A stretch of 64,000 nt of DNA from Nonlabens xiamenensis. GTDB lineage: Bacteria > Bacteroidota > Bacteroidia > Flavobacteriales > Flavobacteriaceae. A program made the translations under genes and the position numbers. Where the stretch lies: positions 558,001 through 622,000 of the forward strand of contig NZ_RMVE01000001.1 in assembly GCF_003865345.1 (NCBI RefSeq), written 5' to 3'. Every line of letters begins with the position of its first letter. The stretch's first letter is position 1. Below the pieces are notes generated by a model, which saw nothing but the letters and a program-made list of their open reading frames with translations, was not told where the DNA came from and ran no database searches. Below, piece by piece: positions 53,623 to 62,662 of this stretch.

Positions 53623-54354
53623 TTAAAACTTGTCCTGAAGGGCAAAGTAAGCCCGCTTACTGGCTTTTTCCTCTGCTTTTTTCTTTGAGGTGGCTCTTGC
53701 CTTGGAAACAATGCGTTTATCTATGGACAACTTCACTGAAAAATGTTTGACTTCACTTGCTCCTGTATCTTCATAGGTATTGAAGTCAAAGCGTTTCTTG
53801 TGCTTTTGACACCATTCAATCAGCAGGCTTTTATAAGAGATGATCTTGCCTTCCAATTTTTCAATATCTACATAAGGTTCGACCACTTTGTTGCAGATAA
53901 ACTTTCTACAGGTAATGTAGCCTCTATCCAAATAAACGGCTCCTACCAGTGCCTCAAACAAGTTGCCATGGATGTTAGCGCCAAAATTACGCGTGGGCAC
54001 TTGAGTACGCGCATATTTGATTAATCCAAAATCTTGTCCGAGTTCATTGAGGTGCTCGCGGCTTACGATTTTACTGCGCATCTTTGTCAGATAGCCTTCA
54101 TCAGCACTAGGGACCTCGTTGTAGATATATTCTGCTATGACTGCACCTAAGATAGCATCACCAAGAAACTCTAAACGCTCATAGCTTACCGGTGTATTGT
54201 CCTTGAACTTTAATCCCATGGATTTATGGGTAAAAGCGGTTTCATAGTGAACTAAATCCCTAGGTTTATAACCCGTGATTTTTTTAATCGCACGAAATAA
54301 TTCCTCGTTGGTTTGGTTCCCACGAGATTGAAATATTTTGCGAAATTTATTCAT
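53623..54354 (-). CDS. rnc: Ribonuclease III
   Basis: Double-strand-specific RNase that processes rRNA and mRNA, 243 residues. The catalytic domain has the signature YERLEFLGDAILGAVIAEYI (acidic metal ligands), MRSKIVSREHLNELG and NLFEALVGAVYLDRG. A C-terminal dsRNA-binding domain (about 165-240) ends in SKARATSKKKAEEKASKRAY. It is 14 bases downstream of fabF in the acpP-fabF-rnc operon. Confidence 0.95.
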   Translation of the reverse strand: MNKFRKIFQSRGNQTNEELFRAIKKITGYKPRDLVHYETAFTHKSMGLKFKDNTPVSYERLEFLGDAILGAVIAEYIYNEVPSADEGYLTKMRSKIVSREHLNELGQDFGLIKYARTQVPTRNFGANIHGNLFEALVGAVYLDRGYITCRKFICNKVVEPYVDIEKLEGKIISYKSLLIEWCQKHKKRFDFNTYEDTGASEVKHFSVKLSIDKRIVSKARATSKKKAEEKASKRAYFALQDKF

Positions 54355-54368
54355 GTGAAGACCCGGGC

Positions 54369-55616
54369 TTAGATCTTTTTGAAGGCTATGCAGCAGTTGT
54401 GCCCGCCAAATCCAAAAGTATTACTCAAGGCAACATTAACTTCTCTTTTCTCCGGCTCATTAAGTATCAACCTTAGTGAAGGATCAATGTTCTCGTCTAC
54501 GGTAGTGTGATTAATGGTAGGCGGTACTATACCGTGGTTGATGGCCAAAACACTGGCAATGGACTCTATGGCTCCAGCAGCACCTAACAAATGACCCGTC
54601 ATGGATTTTGTAGAGTTGATACTGATGTTGGGGGCGTGATCACCAAATACGGCCTTAATGGCTTTAAGTTCTGCAACATCTCCTAAAGGAGTAGAAGTTC
54701 CATGCGTATTGATGTGGTCCACATCCTCAGGATTGATTCCAGCGTTCTCCAACGTATTTTTCATCACTGCAATAACTCCTTTACCCTCGGGATCTGGAGC
54801 TGTAATATGATAAGCGTCACTAGAAAATCCTCCGCCGATGACCTCCGCATAGATTTTGGCACCACGTGCCTTGGCGTATTCATAACTTTCCAGAACCAGA
54901 GCGCCTGCACCTTCTCCCAATACAAATCCATCGCGGGTGGCATCAAACGGTCGGCTGGCAGTACTGGGACTCTCATTCCGCGTACTTAAGGCATGCATGG
55001 CATTAAATCCACCCATTCCTGCCTGGGTGACAGCAGCTTCAGAACCACCAGTAACGATCACATCACATTGTCCTAGTCTGATGTAGTTCAAGGCATCGAG
55101 CATCGCATTGGCACTCGAGGCACAGGCCGATACTGTCGTATAGTTGGGTCCCATGAATCCGTACTTGATGGAAATATGGGCTGGGGCAATATCAGCAATC
55201 ATTTTTGGGATAAAGAAGGGGTTGAATCTAGGCGTACCATTTCCGGCAGCAAAAGACTTCACCTCTTCTTGAAATGTTTCTAGACCGCCTATCCCAGCAC
55301 CCCAGATGACGCCGACCCTATTTTTATCAATAGAGTCGGTGTCCAATCCAGAGTCGGCAATCGCCTGATCACCTGCTACCAGTGCATACTGGGCAAAGCG
55401 ATCCATGCGTCTGGCCTCTTTACGGTCTATGAAGTCGTTGACGTTAAAGTCCTTGACCTCACAAGCGAATTTTGTCTTGAAATGTTCTGTATCAAAATAA
55501 GTGATGGGTGCACAACCACTCTTCCCAGATTTCAATCCGTCCCAATATTCCTCCAGGTTATTCCCTATCGGAGTAAGGGCACCCATTCCAGTAATGACAA
55601 CTCGCTTTAATTCCAT
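54369..55616 (-). CDS. fabF: 3-oxoacyl-ACP synthase II
   Basis: Condensing enzyme that elongates fatty acids and controls cis-vaccenate formation. At 415 residues, the active site has Cys165 in TTVSACASSANA, and His in DHINTHGTSTPLGD and KSMTGHLLGAAGA. The C-terminal SNTFGFGGHNCCI is typical. It is 10 bases downstream of acpP, its carrier protein. Confidence 0.97.
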   Translation of the reverse strand: MELKRVVITGMGALTPIGNNLEEYWDGLKSGKSGCAPITYFDTEHFKTKFACEVKDFNVNDFIDRKEARRMDRFAQYALVAGDQAIADSGLDTDSIDKNRVGVIWGAGIGGLETFQEEVKSFAAGNGTPRFNPFFIPKMIADIAPAHISIKYGFMGPNYTTVSACASSANAMLDALNYIRLGQCDVIVTGGSEAAVTQAGMGGFNAMHALSTRNESPSTASRPFDATRDGFVLGEGAGALVLESYEYAKARGAKIYAEVIGGGFSSDAYHITAPDPEGKGVIAVMKNTLENAGINPEDVDHINTHGTSTPLGDVAELKAIKAVFGDHAPNISINSTKSMTGHLLGAAGAIESIASVLAINHGIVPPTINHTTVDENIDPSLRLILNEPEKREVNVALSNTFGFGGHNCCIAFKKI

Positions 55617-55626
55617 GTAATATCAA

Positions 55627-55863
55627 TTAGGCTTTTGCTTCCTCTATGTATGAAACAGCTTGACCTACAGTAGCGATGTTCTCAGCTTGATCATCTGGGA
55701 TCTGGATATCAAATTCCTTCTCAAATTCCATGATCAACTCTACTGTATCTAGTGAGTCTGCGCCCAAGTCGTTAGTGAAGCTTGCTTCAGTTACCACTTC
55801 GTTCTCGTCAACACCCAGCTTGTCTACGATAATCGCCTTTACTCTTGATGCAATGTCTGACAT
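55627..55863 (-). CDS. acpP: Acyl carrier protein
   Basis: 78-residue carrier of growing fatty acyl chains, attached by a phosphopantetheine arm on Ser37 in [13 protein letters not shown]. The strongly acidic sequence and four-helix pattern are standard. It is first in the acpP-fabF-rnc operon, with a well-spaced promoter upstream. Confidence 0.97.
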   Translation of the reverse strand: MSDIASRVKAIIVDKLGVDENEVVTEASFTNDLGADSLDTVELIMEFEKEFDIQIPDDQAENIATVGQAVSYIEEAKA

Positions 55864-55893
55864 AATAATCTTGTTTTAATTTTAAATGAATGG

Positions 55894-55922
55894 CAAAAAT
55901 AACAAACTTTGGCTTAAAACAA
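55894..55922 (-). promoter_or_regulatory. Predicted promoter of acpP-fabF-rnc
   Basis: On the minus strand a TTG (plus-strand 55920-55922) is followed after 18 bases by TATTTTTG (55894-55901), matching the Bacteroidota TTG / TAnnTTTG pair. The -7 box is 30 bases from the acpP ATG. Confidence 0.65.
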
Positions 55923-56015
55923 TGTTTTCGCCATTTGAGTTAACTTGCCATTTCATTAATTTGTACTAATTTACTAACTCGACCCACGCCTCACAAGAAG
56001 CCTTCCATTTTATTT

Positions 56016-56579
56016 ATGAAGAAAATTACCATCATGGCCAGCGGTTCAGGGACGAATGCCCAGGCCATCATTGATCATTTTGCCACCTCTGGTCTTGCCC
56101 GTGTAAATCTGGTATTGTCCAATAAGTCCACAGCACAGGTTTTGGAAAGGGCAACCCGCGCAGGTATTCCTGCACTCTCTTTTAATAGGTCCGCTTTCGC
56201 GAAAGCGGGACCCGTTTCAAATTTGCTCAAACAGGAACAACCCGATCTGATCGTTTTGGCCGGTTTCCTCTGGAAAATCCCAGATTACCTGATCCAACAA
56301 TTTCCCCAAAAAATCATTAATATTCATCCATCCTTGTTACCTAAATATGGCGGTAAGGGTATGTACGGTCATCATGTACATGAAGCGGTGATCGCTCAAG
56401 GCGAAAAGGAAAGCGGTATCAGTATACATTACGTCAATGAAGCTTATGATGAGGGGGCGATCATTCAACAAGTAAGTTGTCCAGTACAAACTGAGGATAC
56501 CGCAGCAGACCTGGCCCAACGCATCCAACAACTAGAGCACGAGCATTTTCCCAACATTATTGAAGGATTACTCCATTAA
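56016..56579 (+). CDS. purN: Phosphoribosylglycinamide formyltransferase
   Basis: Third purine-synthesis step, transferring formyl from 10-formyl-THF to GAR. The 187 residues hold ITIMASGSGTNAQAIIDHF (substrate phosphate), LIVLAGFLWKIP, INIHPSLLPKYGG with the catalytic Asn-x-His pair, and later VNEAYDEGAIIQQ with the catalytic Asp. Near residue 63 AFAKA is palindrome-encoded. It is divergent from acpP, and the RNase H gene begins 1 base after its stop. Confidence 0.96.
   Translation: MKKITIMASGSGTNAQAIIDHFATSGLARVNLVLSNKSTAQVLERATRAGIPALSFNRSAFAKAGPVSNLLKQEQPDLIVLAGFLWKIPDYLIQQFPQKIINIHPSLLPKYGGKGMYGHHVHEAVIAQGEKESGISIHYVNEAYDEGAIIQQVSCPVQTEDTAADLAQRIQQLEHEHFPNIIEGLLH
56191..56208. repeat. 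Palindromic repeat copy 10 (18 bp, perfect)
   Basis: CCGCTTTCGCGAAAGCGG in purN, read as AFAKA in a loop between NRS and GPVSN. Confidence 0.92.
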
Positions 56580-56580
56580 T

Positions 56581-57216
56581 ATGGCCAAAACCAAAAAATA
56601 TTATGTGGTCTGGGAAGGCCACCGACCTGGAATCTACGACTCCTGGAAGGAATGCCAGCTGCAGATCAAAGGCTATCCGCAAGCCAAATACAAATCTTTT
56701 TCCACTAAAAAAGAAGCTGAAACAGCCATCAACAGTAATTACTGGTCCTATGCTGGAAAGAAAAAACAAGCGACTCAACCAGATCCAGCCCTGGTAGGAA
56801 AGGTAGGAATGCCTATCATGGATTCCCTAAGCGTGGATGCCGCCTGCAGTGGTAATCCTGGAACCATGGAATACAGAGGTGTGCTCACTCACAACGGTCA
56901 GGAGATTTTTAGAAAAGGACCTTTTAAAAAGAGCACCAATAATATAGGCGAATTTCTGGCGCTGGTACACGTACTCGCCCTGGCCAAAAAAAAAGGCGAC
57001 TCCCGTCCTATATATAGCGATAGCCGAACGGCCATGAGCTGGGTGCGTAAAAAGGCAGTCAAAACCACATTAGAGCGAAACAGCAGTAATGCGGATTCTT
57101 TTGAATTGATAGATCGCGCCCTGACCTGGCTGAAAAATAATTCCTATTCCAATCCCATCTTGAAGTGGGAGACCAAAGCTTGGGGAGAAATTCCAGCTGA
57201 TTTTGGGAGGAAATAA
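56581..57216 (+). CDS. rnhA: Ribonuclease H1 with hybrid-binding domain
   Basis: Degrades the RNA strand of RNA-DNA hybrids. The 211 residues have an N-terminal hybrid-binding (viroplasmin-like) domain (about 4-55, KKYYVVWEGHRPGIYDSWKE ... FSTKKEAE) and an RNase H catalytic domain with DAACSGNPG (Asp), NIGEFLALVH (Glu), IYSDSRTAMSWV (Asp) and the late WGEIPADFGR (Asp). The frame is open from 56560, but the ATG at 56581 begins the hybrid-binding domain and lies 1 base past the purN stop. Confidence 0.93.
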   Translation: MAKTKKYYVVWEGHRPGIYDSWKECQLQIKGYPQAKYKSFSTKKEAETAINSNYWSYAGKKKQATQPDPALVGKVGMPIMDSLSVDAACSGNPGTMEYRGVLTHNGQEIFRKGPFKKSTNNIGEFLALVHVLALAKKKGDSRPIYSDSRTAMSWVRKKAVKTTLERNSSNADSFELIDRALTWLKNNSYSNPILKWETKAWGEIPADFGRK

Positions 57217-57352
57217 ATCAGCGGTCTATTGAATTCCTTACCTCAAAGAGCCAGCTTTGCTGTCCAAAAGTATGATTCGATACCATCTCTTACCTTTATT
57301 TTTATATCCATGAGTAGCCGTTCGATCGGTCCAATTGTCAAATGCTTTTCAA

Positions 57353-59230
57353 ATGAAATGTAATCCAACCTTCCTGCTTCTATTCTTCAGCTTTTTCGGT
57401 TTTTATCAAATGCAAGCCCAGGATTTTGGGATCCAAATGGGCAGTGATCTACCACCACAGGCTTGTGACGAATACAATGTGAGGTTTTACAACCGACCAA
57501 AGGAGGATGGGTTTGGGATCAAAAGAGAGGCTGATCTTCTTTACCTAGAGGTAACTTCAAAGGATTGGTTGTTGCAATTACTTAAAACTCCTTTGGACGG
57601 TGTTGCCATAGATGTAGTAAGTAAAGACCAGTACGCTTGTGGCGCTGACTTACCCAATCAACAGATAAGAGGTAAATTATTAAAACCGGTATACAAACCC
57701 CAACTGTTACAGAGACTGAAATCTAAAGGAAGTCAGCGGTGGCGAACTTTAGTAGGGAAAGTTCCTGTCGAGTTGAAGGATAAATCACTTGAATTTAATA
57801 TTCTGTTTTTAAGCCGTAAGAATCTTTGTCAATACTACAATGTTTATAATTTGAAATCATATCCCTGGGAGCTCCTGGACATGGGAGTTTTCTTGGACGA
57901 AATTGTTTCTAGAAATACTGCAAATGCCCCTAAAAAAGGATCTAAGCGCTTGTCTAAGACCATCAATTTTGTTGTCCCTTTTGAAAAAAATAAGTCTGAA
58001 TATCTTCCTGCAGACGTTAAACCTATTTACGACTCTCTACAACTTACAGACTACGATATCGCCAAGATCAAAATCAATGCTTACGCGTCTGTAGAAGGAA
58101 GCAAGGCGATCAATGAAAAGCTTCAACGAGATCGCGGGAATAGCATGATCAAAGCACTACAGTCGTTCGCTGGAGAAAAACCAGCTACAGAATTGCAGAC
58201 CTCTGAAAATTGGGCGGAGTTTTACGAATCCATCAGAGGAACCAAGTTTGAAGATTTGGCGCAGCTCACCAAGCAGCAAATCAAAGAAAAACTGGCGGGT
58301 CAGACTGGCCAATTGCTCGAACCCACCTTGGCCCAACAACGCAAGGCGGTTATTTCTATCACATTAAACAAAATTGAACGCTTTAAAGACCAAACCAATA
58401 TGGAGTTGGTACAGTCTTTTAATACTCAACTCAAAAAAGGAGATTTAGAAAATGCCATGATCATCCAGCGCGCCATTCTTGATCGGGCCTTAACCTCATC
58501 CAATACTGACTTAATCGATAAAATGGAGGTGCCCAGGCAGGCCAAATACGCCGACCTTAAGAACAATAAAGCGGTTTTTGGTTATTATAAGGACCAGAGG
58601 CAAGCCTTGATTGCTCGTGGAGAATTAAAAGAAATACTCGGGGTTGCTCCCACCAATAAAAAGGTCAATTATAACATTGCTGCTATTAATATTTACCTAC
58701 TGAGATATGGATATGGCGATGTAGAAGAAATAGAAACCAAACAAGAAGTACGCGCTTTGAAGAAACTAGGTGTTTCAAATGATCTGATCAATAGGATGTT
58801 ATTGAACATCGAGATCATCAAGGCAGAAAAGGCCATGGCCGCCAGAGATTATGATGAAAAAGACAAAGCCGTCAAGAATATTAAGACTTTCTACAAAGGT
58901 TTTCCATTGACCAGTCAGGATTATCTCAGTCTGGCACAATTCCTTAATTACTACGACAATCTTTCGAGTTCGCAAGCCCTATTATACCCTTTGGTCAGTC
59001 AAGTACAGGCCGATGAAGATCTGGTGTTTTATTACATAAATCAAACAATTGCCTACAACACAAACGTGGCCAAGAACGATTACCGGGTCATACTGAATAA
59101 TGCCAATGGTCAAAACCCTAAAAGATTTTGCCAGTTATTTGATGCCAGCACAGAGGGAGGAGTTACCTTTCAACTGGCGGATAACCTTTATTTGAGGACC
59201 ATCTATTGCGAGAATTGCTCTCAAGAGTAA
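57353..59230 (+). CDS. Exported OmpA-like domain protein
   Basis: Protein of 625 residues with a signal peptide (to about residue 23, FYQMQAQ). The middle part (about 195-335) has an OmpA-like peptidoglycan-binding pattern: INFVVPFEKNKSEYLPADV, INAYASVEGSKAINEKLQRDRG and AQQRKAVISITLNK. The C-terminal 280 residues are helical with TPR-like stretches and end in a Cys pair, YCENCSQE. Start ATG 57353 is chosen over a TTG at 57335 because it precedes the signal peptide. Probably envelope structure; no specific role is seen. Confidence 0.82.
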   Translation: MKCNPTFLLLFFSFFGFYQMQAQDFGIQMGSDLPPQACDEYNVRFYNRPKEDGFGIKREADLLYLEVTSKDWLLQLLKTPLDGVAIDVVSKDQYACGADLPNQQIRGKLLKPVYKPQLLQRLKSKGSQRWRTLVGKVPVELKDKSLEFNILFLSRKNLCQYYNVYNLKSYPWELLDMGVFLDEIVSRNTANAPKKGSKRLSKTINFVVPFEKNKSEYLPADVKPIYDSLQLTDYDIAKIKINAYASVEGSKAINEKLQRDRGNSMIKALQSFAGEKPATELQTSENWAEFYESIRGTKFEDLAQLTKQQIKEKLAGQTGQLLEPTLAQQRKAVISITLNKIERFKDQTNMELVQSFNTQLKKGDLENAMIIQRAILDRALTSSNTDLIDKMEVPRQAKYADLKNNKAVFGYYKDQRQALIARGELKEILGVAPTNKKVNYNIAAINIYLLRYGYGDVEEIETKQEVRALKKLGVSNDLINRMLLNIEIIKAEKAMAARDYDEKDKAVKNIKTFYKGFPLTSQDYLSLAQFLNYYDNLSSSQALLYPLVSQVQADEDLVFYYINQTIAYNTNVAKNDYRVILNNANGQNPKRFCQLFDASTEGGVTFQLADNLYLRTIYCENCSQE

Positions 59231-59364
59231 CTTCAATAATTCTTGTAGTAAGGCAACACTGAGCTGGTTAGATAAGCAAATTTTACTGAAGCGACCTCTT
59301 AGCTGTATTTTGTCTCTATCCACTCTTTATTGATGAATAATTATATTCGTTGGACGTAAATGCA

Positions 59365-59553
59365 ATGAGATATATCGCCGTTGCAATCAATGGGAAATTG
59401 ATCATATTAAAAACAAAGGAAGATCATCTGAAAGCGGGTCAGGTCATAAAAAAGGTAGATGGTCAAGTAATTTCTAGTTCTAACTTATGTGATTTTGAAA
59501 AACTATTATTAGAAAATAATTCCGAATGGAAAAAATTTACATTTGAATTTTAA
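59365..59553 (+). CDS. Small protein resembling part of a PDZ domain
   Basis: ORF of 62 residues from ATG 59365 (a TTG at 59350 is possible). Its sequence AGQVIKKVDGQVISSSNLCDFEKLL resembles the carboxyl half of a PDZ domain as found at the end of aspartic-protease-like proteins. No protease domain is seen, so this may be a fragment of a larger lost gene or a small stand-alone protein. The region is more AT-rich by eye than its neighbours. The following barrel gene starts 9 bases later. Confidence 0.55.
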   Translation: MRYIAVAINGKLIILKTKEDHLKAGQVIKKVDGQVISSSNLCDFEKLLLENNSEWKKFTFEF

Positions 59554-59562
59554 AAACACCCA

Positions 59563-60084
59563 ATGAAAGCAGTGCTTACTTTTTACTTGATATGCATCTC
59601 AGGAATATCCATAGCCCAAAGTATCACAAAAATCCATTTTGGAACAGGAGTAAATAACGACCTATCCTCTTATATAGCTTTAGACTATGGGAATTATTTA
59701 TTGAATAAAGATTCAAATTTTAATATTGGGGCACAACTAGGTCTTCATTATTTGAATTTTAATACCGAGCGTTTAACTAAAGATGACCAGTTTTATGTTG
59801 CCTTAGGCGTCAGTCTTAAATACCAACTAACAGATAAATTTAGACTACAAGTGGACTCTGGAACTAGATGGGAGCTCGGTAAATCAGAGGTAAGTTTTAA
59901 AGATGAATCAGGGAATCTAATTCCCGGTTCAGCTATTGGAAAACATGCGTTCTCGATGCCCACGATCAACTACATCATTCATGATACAATTGAAGTGCTT
60001 TTAGGTTATCAATTTGTGTTTGAAAATGATTTGGATTTGAATTCTTTGACCGTCGGCTTAATCATTGATTTATCTTCGGACTAA
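59563..60084 (+). CDS. Small outer-membrane beta-barrel protein
   Basis: Protein of 173 residues with a signal peptide (about 1-19, SGISIAQ), then repeated amphipathic strands such as FNIGAQLGLHYLNFNTERL, FYVALGVSLKYQLTDKFRL and LLGYQFVFENDLDLNSL. This matches a short outer-membrane barrel of unknown role. Codon use and base composition look AT-rich relative to neighbours by eye. It follows the PDZ-like ORF closely. Confidence 0.75.
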   Translation: MKAVLTFYLICISGISIAQSITKIHFGTGVNNDLSSYIALDYGNYLLNKDSNFNIGAQLGLHYLNFNTERLTKDDQFYVALGVSLKYQLTDKFRLQVDSGTRWELGKSEVSFKDESGNLIPGSAIGKHAFSMPTINYIIHDTIEVLLGYQFVFENDLDLNSLTVGLIIDLSSD

Positions 60085-60142
60085 ACAACTTTTCAATATC
60101 CAGGTTTAACAACATATATTTTACCAAACCACTATCCTACCT

Positions 60143-60150
60143 TACTTTTG
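60143..60150 (+). promoter_or_regulatory. Predicted promoter -7 element of feoAB
   Basis: TACTTTTG matches TAnnTTTG, 27 bases before the TTG start of feoA. Confidence 0.5.
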
Positions 60151-60162
60151 CTTATTCAAAAT

Positions 60163-60179
60163 AATTCTAAATAAGAATT
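60163..60179 (+). promoter_or_regulatory. Possible iron-regulator operator in the feoA leader
   Basis: AATTCTAAATAAGAATT is a 17-base near-perfect inverted repeat (7 of 8 pairs around the centre) between the promoter and the feoA start. The position fits repression by a Fur or DtxR-family iron regulator, but the sequence is not a textbook box for either. Confidence 0.4.
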
Positions 60180-60408
60180 GAGCTATACCATTGCACATTT
60201 ACGTAGGGGAGAAACAGCGATCATCAAGCAGTTTAACGAGATTGATGTACCGCTTAAATTGCTGGAAATGGGTTGTTTACCGGGTAACCAGGTGACCATG
60301 ATGCAATCCGCGCCTTTCAGGGATCCGATTTATCTGGACATCAACGGTACACACCTGGCCATACGCAGGGAAACAGCACAAAAAATTATCGTGGAGCCTT
60401 ATGGGTAA
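60178..60408 (+). CDS. feoA: Ferrous iron transport protein A
   Basis: SH3-like accessory protein of 76 residues for FeoB-mediated Fe(II) uptake. Motifs: LRRGETAIIKQFN, LLEMGCLPGNQVTMM and IYLDINGTHLAIRRETAQKI, the usual FeoA pattern. The start is the TTG at 60178, since a TAA lies two codons upstream and the next ATG is too far in. It overlaps feoB by 8 bases. Confidence 0.92.
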   Translation: MSYTIAHLRRGETAIIKQFNEIDVPLKLLEMGCLPGNQVTMMQSAPFRDPIYLDINGTHLAIRRETAQKIIVEPYG

Positions 60409-62521
60409 ATCCATTAACGTATCGCTGATCGGTAATCCCAACACCGGTAAAACTTCTTTGTTCAACCGTTTGACCGGTTTGAATCAGAAAGTAGGGAACT
60501 ATCCAGGAATCACCGTTGAAAAAAAGGAAGGAATTTGCAAACTGGACCGTGGTCTCAAAGCCCATATCCTGGACTTGCCAGGGACTTATAGTTTAAATAC
60601 TACTTCGCTGGACGAAAGCATCGTTGTGGAAACTTTGCTCAATAAAAATTCAAAGGACTTTCCCGATGTAGCTGTGGTGGTTTCTGATATTGAAAATCTG
60701 AAGCGCAACCTGCTGGTTTTCACCCAGATCAAAGACCTGGAAATCCCAACTATTCTGGTAATTAATATGGCCGATCGCATGGAACGCAAGGCCATTTCCC
60801 TGGATATTGACCAGATGGAACAGGAACTTAATACCAGGATCGTCTTGGTCAGCGCTAGACGTAATCAAGGGATCCAAGAGCTCAAAGAAGCGATCACTGA
60901 CTATAAAAAACTGACTTCTACACCATGCGTGAATGCCTCGGTGATCGATACGGAATATTTTGAATCCCTGCGCAACACCTACCCCAACCAGCTGGTCTAC
61001 AAACTTTGGTTGGTGATCACCCAAGATGTGAATTTTGGGAAGTTGGAGCGTAACCGCGAACTCGAGGATTTAAAAAAACACAAGTTTGAAGTTAAGTCTG
61101 AGTCTGACCTTAAACGCATGCAGCACAAGGAAACGGTGGTGCGTTATCAATTCATCAACGGTTTGCTTAAAAAAGTGCTCAAGGTAGATGTGGCCAATGC
61201 CAAAGACCTGCGTACCCGACTGGATCGCGTGCTACTGCATAAAGTTTGGGGCTATCTGATCTTTTTTGTCATCCTATTTGTGATTTTCCAGGCGATTTAT
61301 GATTGGAGTACTTATCCCATGGACTGGATTGACGAGGCTTTTGCTCACCTGAGTAGTTATGTAAGTGATGTCTTGCCCGCTGGTCCGTTGACGAGTCTAT
61401 TGTCTGAAGGTATTATTTCAGGCTTGGGTGGTATAGTGATTTTTATCCCGCAAATTGCCTTTCTGTTTTTGTTTATTGCCATTCTTGAAGAAAGCGGTTA
61501 TATGAGCAGGGTGGTATTTTTAATGGACCACATCATGAAAAGATTTGGCCTGAGTGGGAAGAGCGTGGTTCCCTTAGTTTCTGGAACTGCTTGTGCCATT
61601 CCCGCTGTCATGGCCACACGTAACATAGAGGACTGGAAGGAGCGCCTGATCACTATATTAGTAATTCCGTTTACCACCTGTTCGGCGCGTTTACCGGTCT
61701 ATCTGATCATTATATCATTAGTGATACCAGACCAGCGTATTTTGGGTGGAGCGGTCAATCTTCAAGGACTCACCTTGATGTTGTTGTACTTGTTGGGATT
61801 TGGAACCGCTATTTTTTCAGCTTGGGTATTGAATAAGGTATTACCGCTTCAGCGAAAGGCGTTTTTTGTCATGGAAATGCCAGCTTACAAACTTCCCATG
61901 TTCAAAAATGTTGTGATTACCGTAGTTGAAAAGACCAAAAGTTTTGTACTGGGTGCGGGAAAAATCATCATGGCCATTTCTATCGTATTGTGGGTATTGG
62001 CGAGCTATGGGTTGGGCGATCAATTTACCCAGGCCGAAGAGATTGTCACTGAACAATATGCTGGTCAAGGACTGACAGAACAAGAGTTGGATCAAAAAAT
62101 CGCTTCTCACCAGCTAGAATATAGTTTTATAGGATATATCGGTAAAGGAATCGAGCCTGCGGTGCGCCCCTTGGGTTATGATTGGAAAATAGGTATCGCC
62201 ATTTTGAGTTCGTTTGCAGCCCGTGAGGTGTTTGTGGGAACACTGGCGACCATTTACAGTGTGGAAAGTGATGGCGGTGACGAGCAGACCATTAAAAAGC
62301 GCATGGCCGCTGAACAAAATCCGATTTTGGGCGGACCATTGTTTAATTTTGCCAGTGGTATTTCCTTGCTGTTGTTCTATGCTTTTGCCATGCAGTGCAT
62401 GAGTACGCTGGCCATTGTTAAAAGAGAAACTAACGGCTGGAAGTGGCCAGCACTTCAATTTTTCTTTATGACTGCCATCGCTTATTTTGCTGCCTTGGGA
62501 GCCTTTCAATTATTGAAATAA
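60401..62521 (+). CDS. feoB: Ferrous iron transporter B
   Basis: Fe(II) transporter of 706 residues in the cytoplasmic membrane. The N-terminal GTPase domain has GNPNTGKTSLFN (G1, 11-22), DLPGTYSLN (G3), and INMADRME (G4). The membrane part has about ten helices with the two Gate-like halves: FLFLFIAILEESGYMSRVVF and VVPLVSGTACAIPAVMATR, later AAREVFVGTL. It shares its last base with the start of the small Cys-rich gene. Confidence 0.96.
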   Translation: MGKSINVSLIGNPNTGKTSLFNRLTGLNQKVGNYPGITVEKKEGICKLDRGLKAHILDLPGTYSLNTTSLDESIVVETLLNKNSKDFPDVAVVVSDIENLKRNLLVFTQIKDLEIPTILVINMADRMERKAISLDIDQMEQELNTRIVLVSARRNQGIQELKEAITDYKKLTSTPCVNASVIDTEYFESLRNTYPNQLVYKLWLVITQDVNFGKLERNRELEDLKKHKFEVKSESDLKRMQHKETVVRYQFINGLLKKVLKVDVANAKDLRTRLDRVLLHKVWGYLIFFVILFVIFQAIYDWSTYPMDWIDEAFAHLSSYVSDVLPAGPLTSLLSEGIISGLGGIVIFIPQIAFLFLFIAILEESGYMSRVVFLMDHIMKRFGLSGKSVVPLVSGTACAIPAVMATRNIEDWKERLITILVIPFTTCSARLPVYLIIISLVIPDQRILGGAVNLQGLTLMLLYLLGFGTAIFSAWVLNKVLPLQRKAFFVMEMPAYKLPMFKNVVITVVEKTKSFVLGAGKIIMAISIVLWVLASYGLGDQFTQAEEIVTEQYAGQGLTEQELDQKIASHQLEYSFIGYIGKGIEPAVRPLGYDWKIGIAILSSFAAREVFVGTLATIYSVESDGGDEQTIKKRMAAEQNPILGGPLFNFASGISLLLFYAFAMQCMSTLAIVKRETNGWKWPALQFFFMTAIAYFAALGAFQLLK

Positions 62522-62649
62522 TGTATCTACTTCAATACATCATCGTCGGAATCTTGGTATTGGCAGCCTTGGGCTGGCTGCTCCGCAAATGGCTTTTCCC
62601 TACAAAATTCAATTCGTCTTGTGGCGATGGAGATTGTGGCTGTCACTAA
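62521..62649 (+). CDS. FeoB-associated Cys-rich membrane protein
   Basis: Tiny protein of 42 residues: a transmembrane helix (about 5-21, QYIIVGILVLAALGWLL), a basic stretch (RKWLFPTKF), and a Cys-rich tail SSCGDGDCGCH that could bind iron. Such proteins follow feoB in many Bacteroidota and are grouped as FeoB-associated Cys-rich membrane proteins, FeoC-like in position only. The ATG starts on the last base of the feoB stop codon, so translation is probably coupled. Confidence 0.87.
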   Translation: MYLLQYIIVGILVLAALGWLLRKWLFPTKFNSSCGDGDCGCH

Positions 62650-62662
62650 TTGGGTGTGGTAC

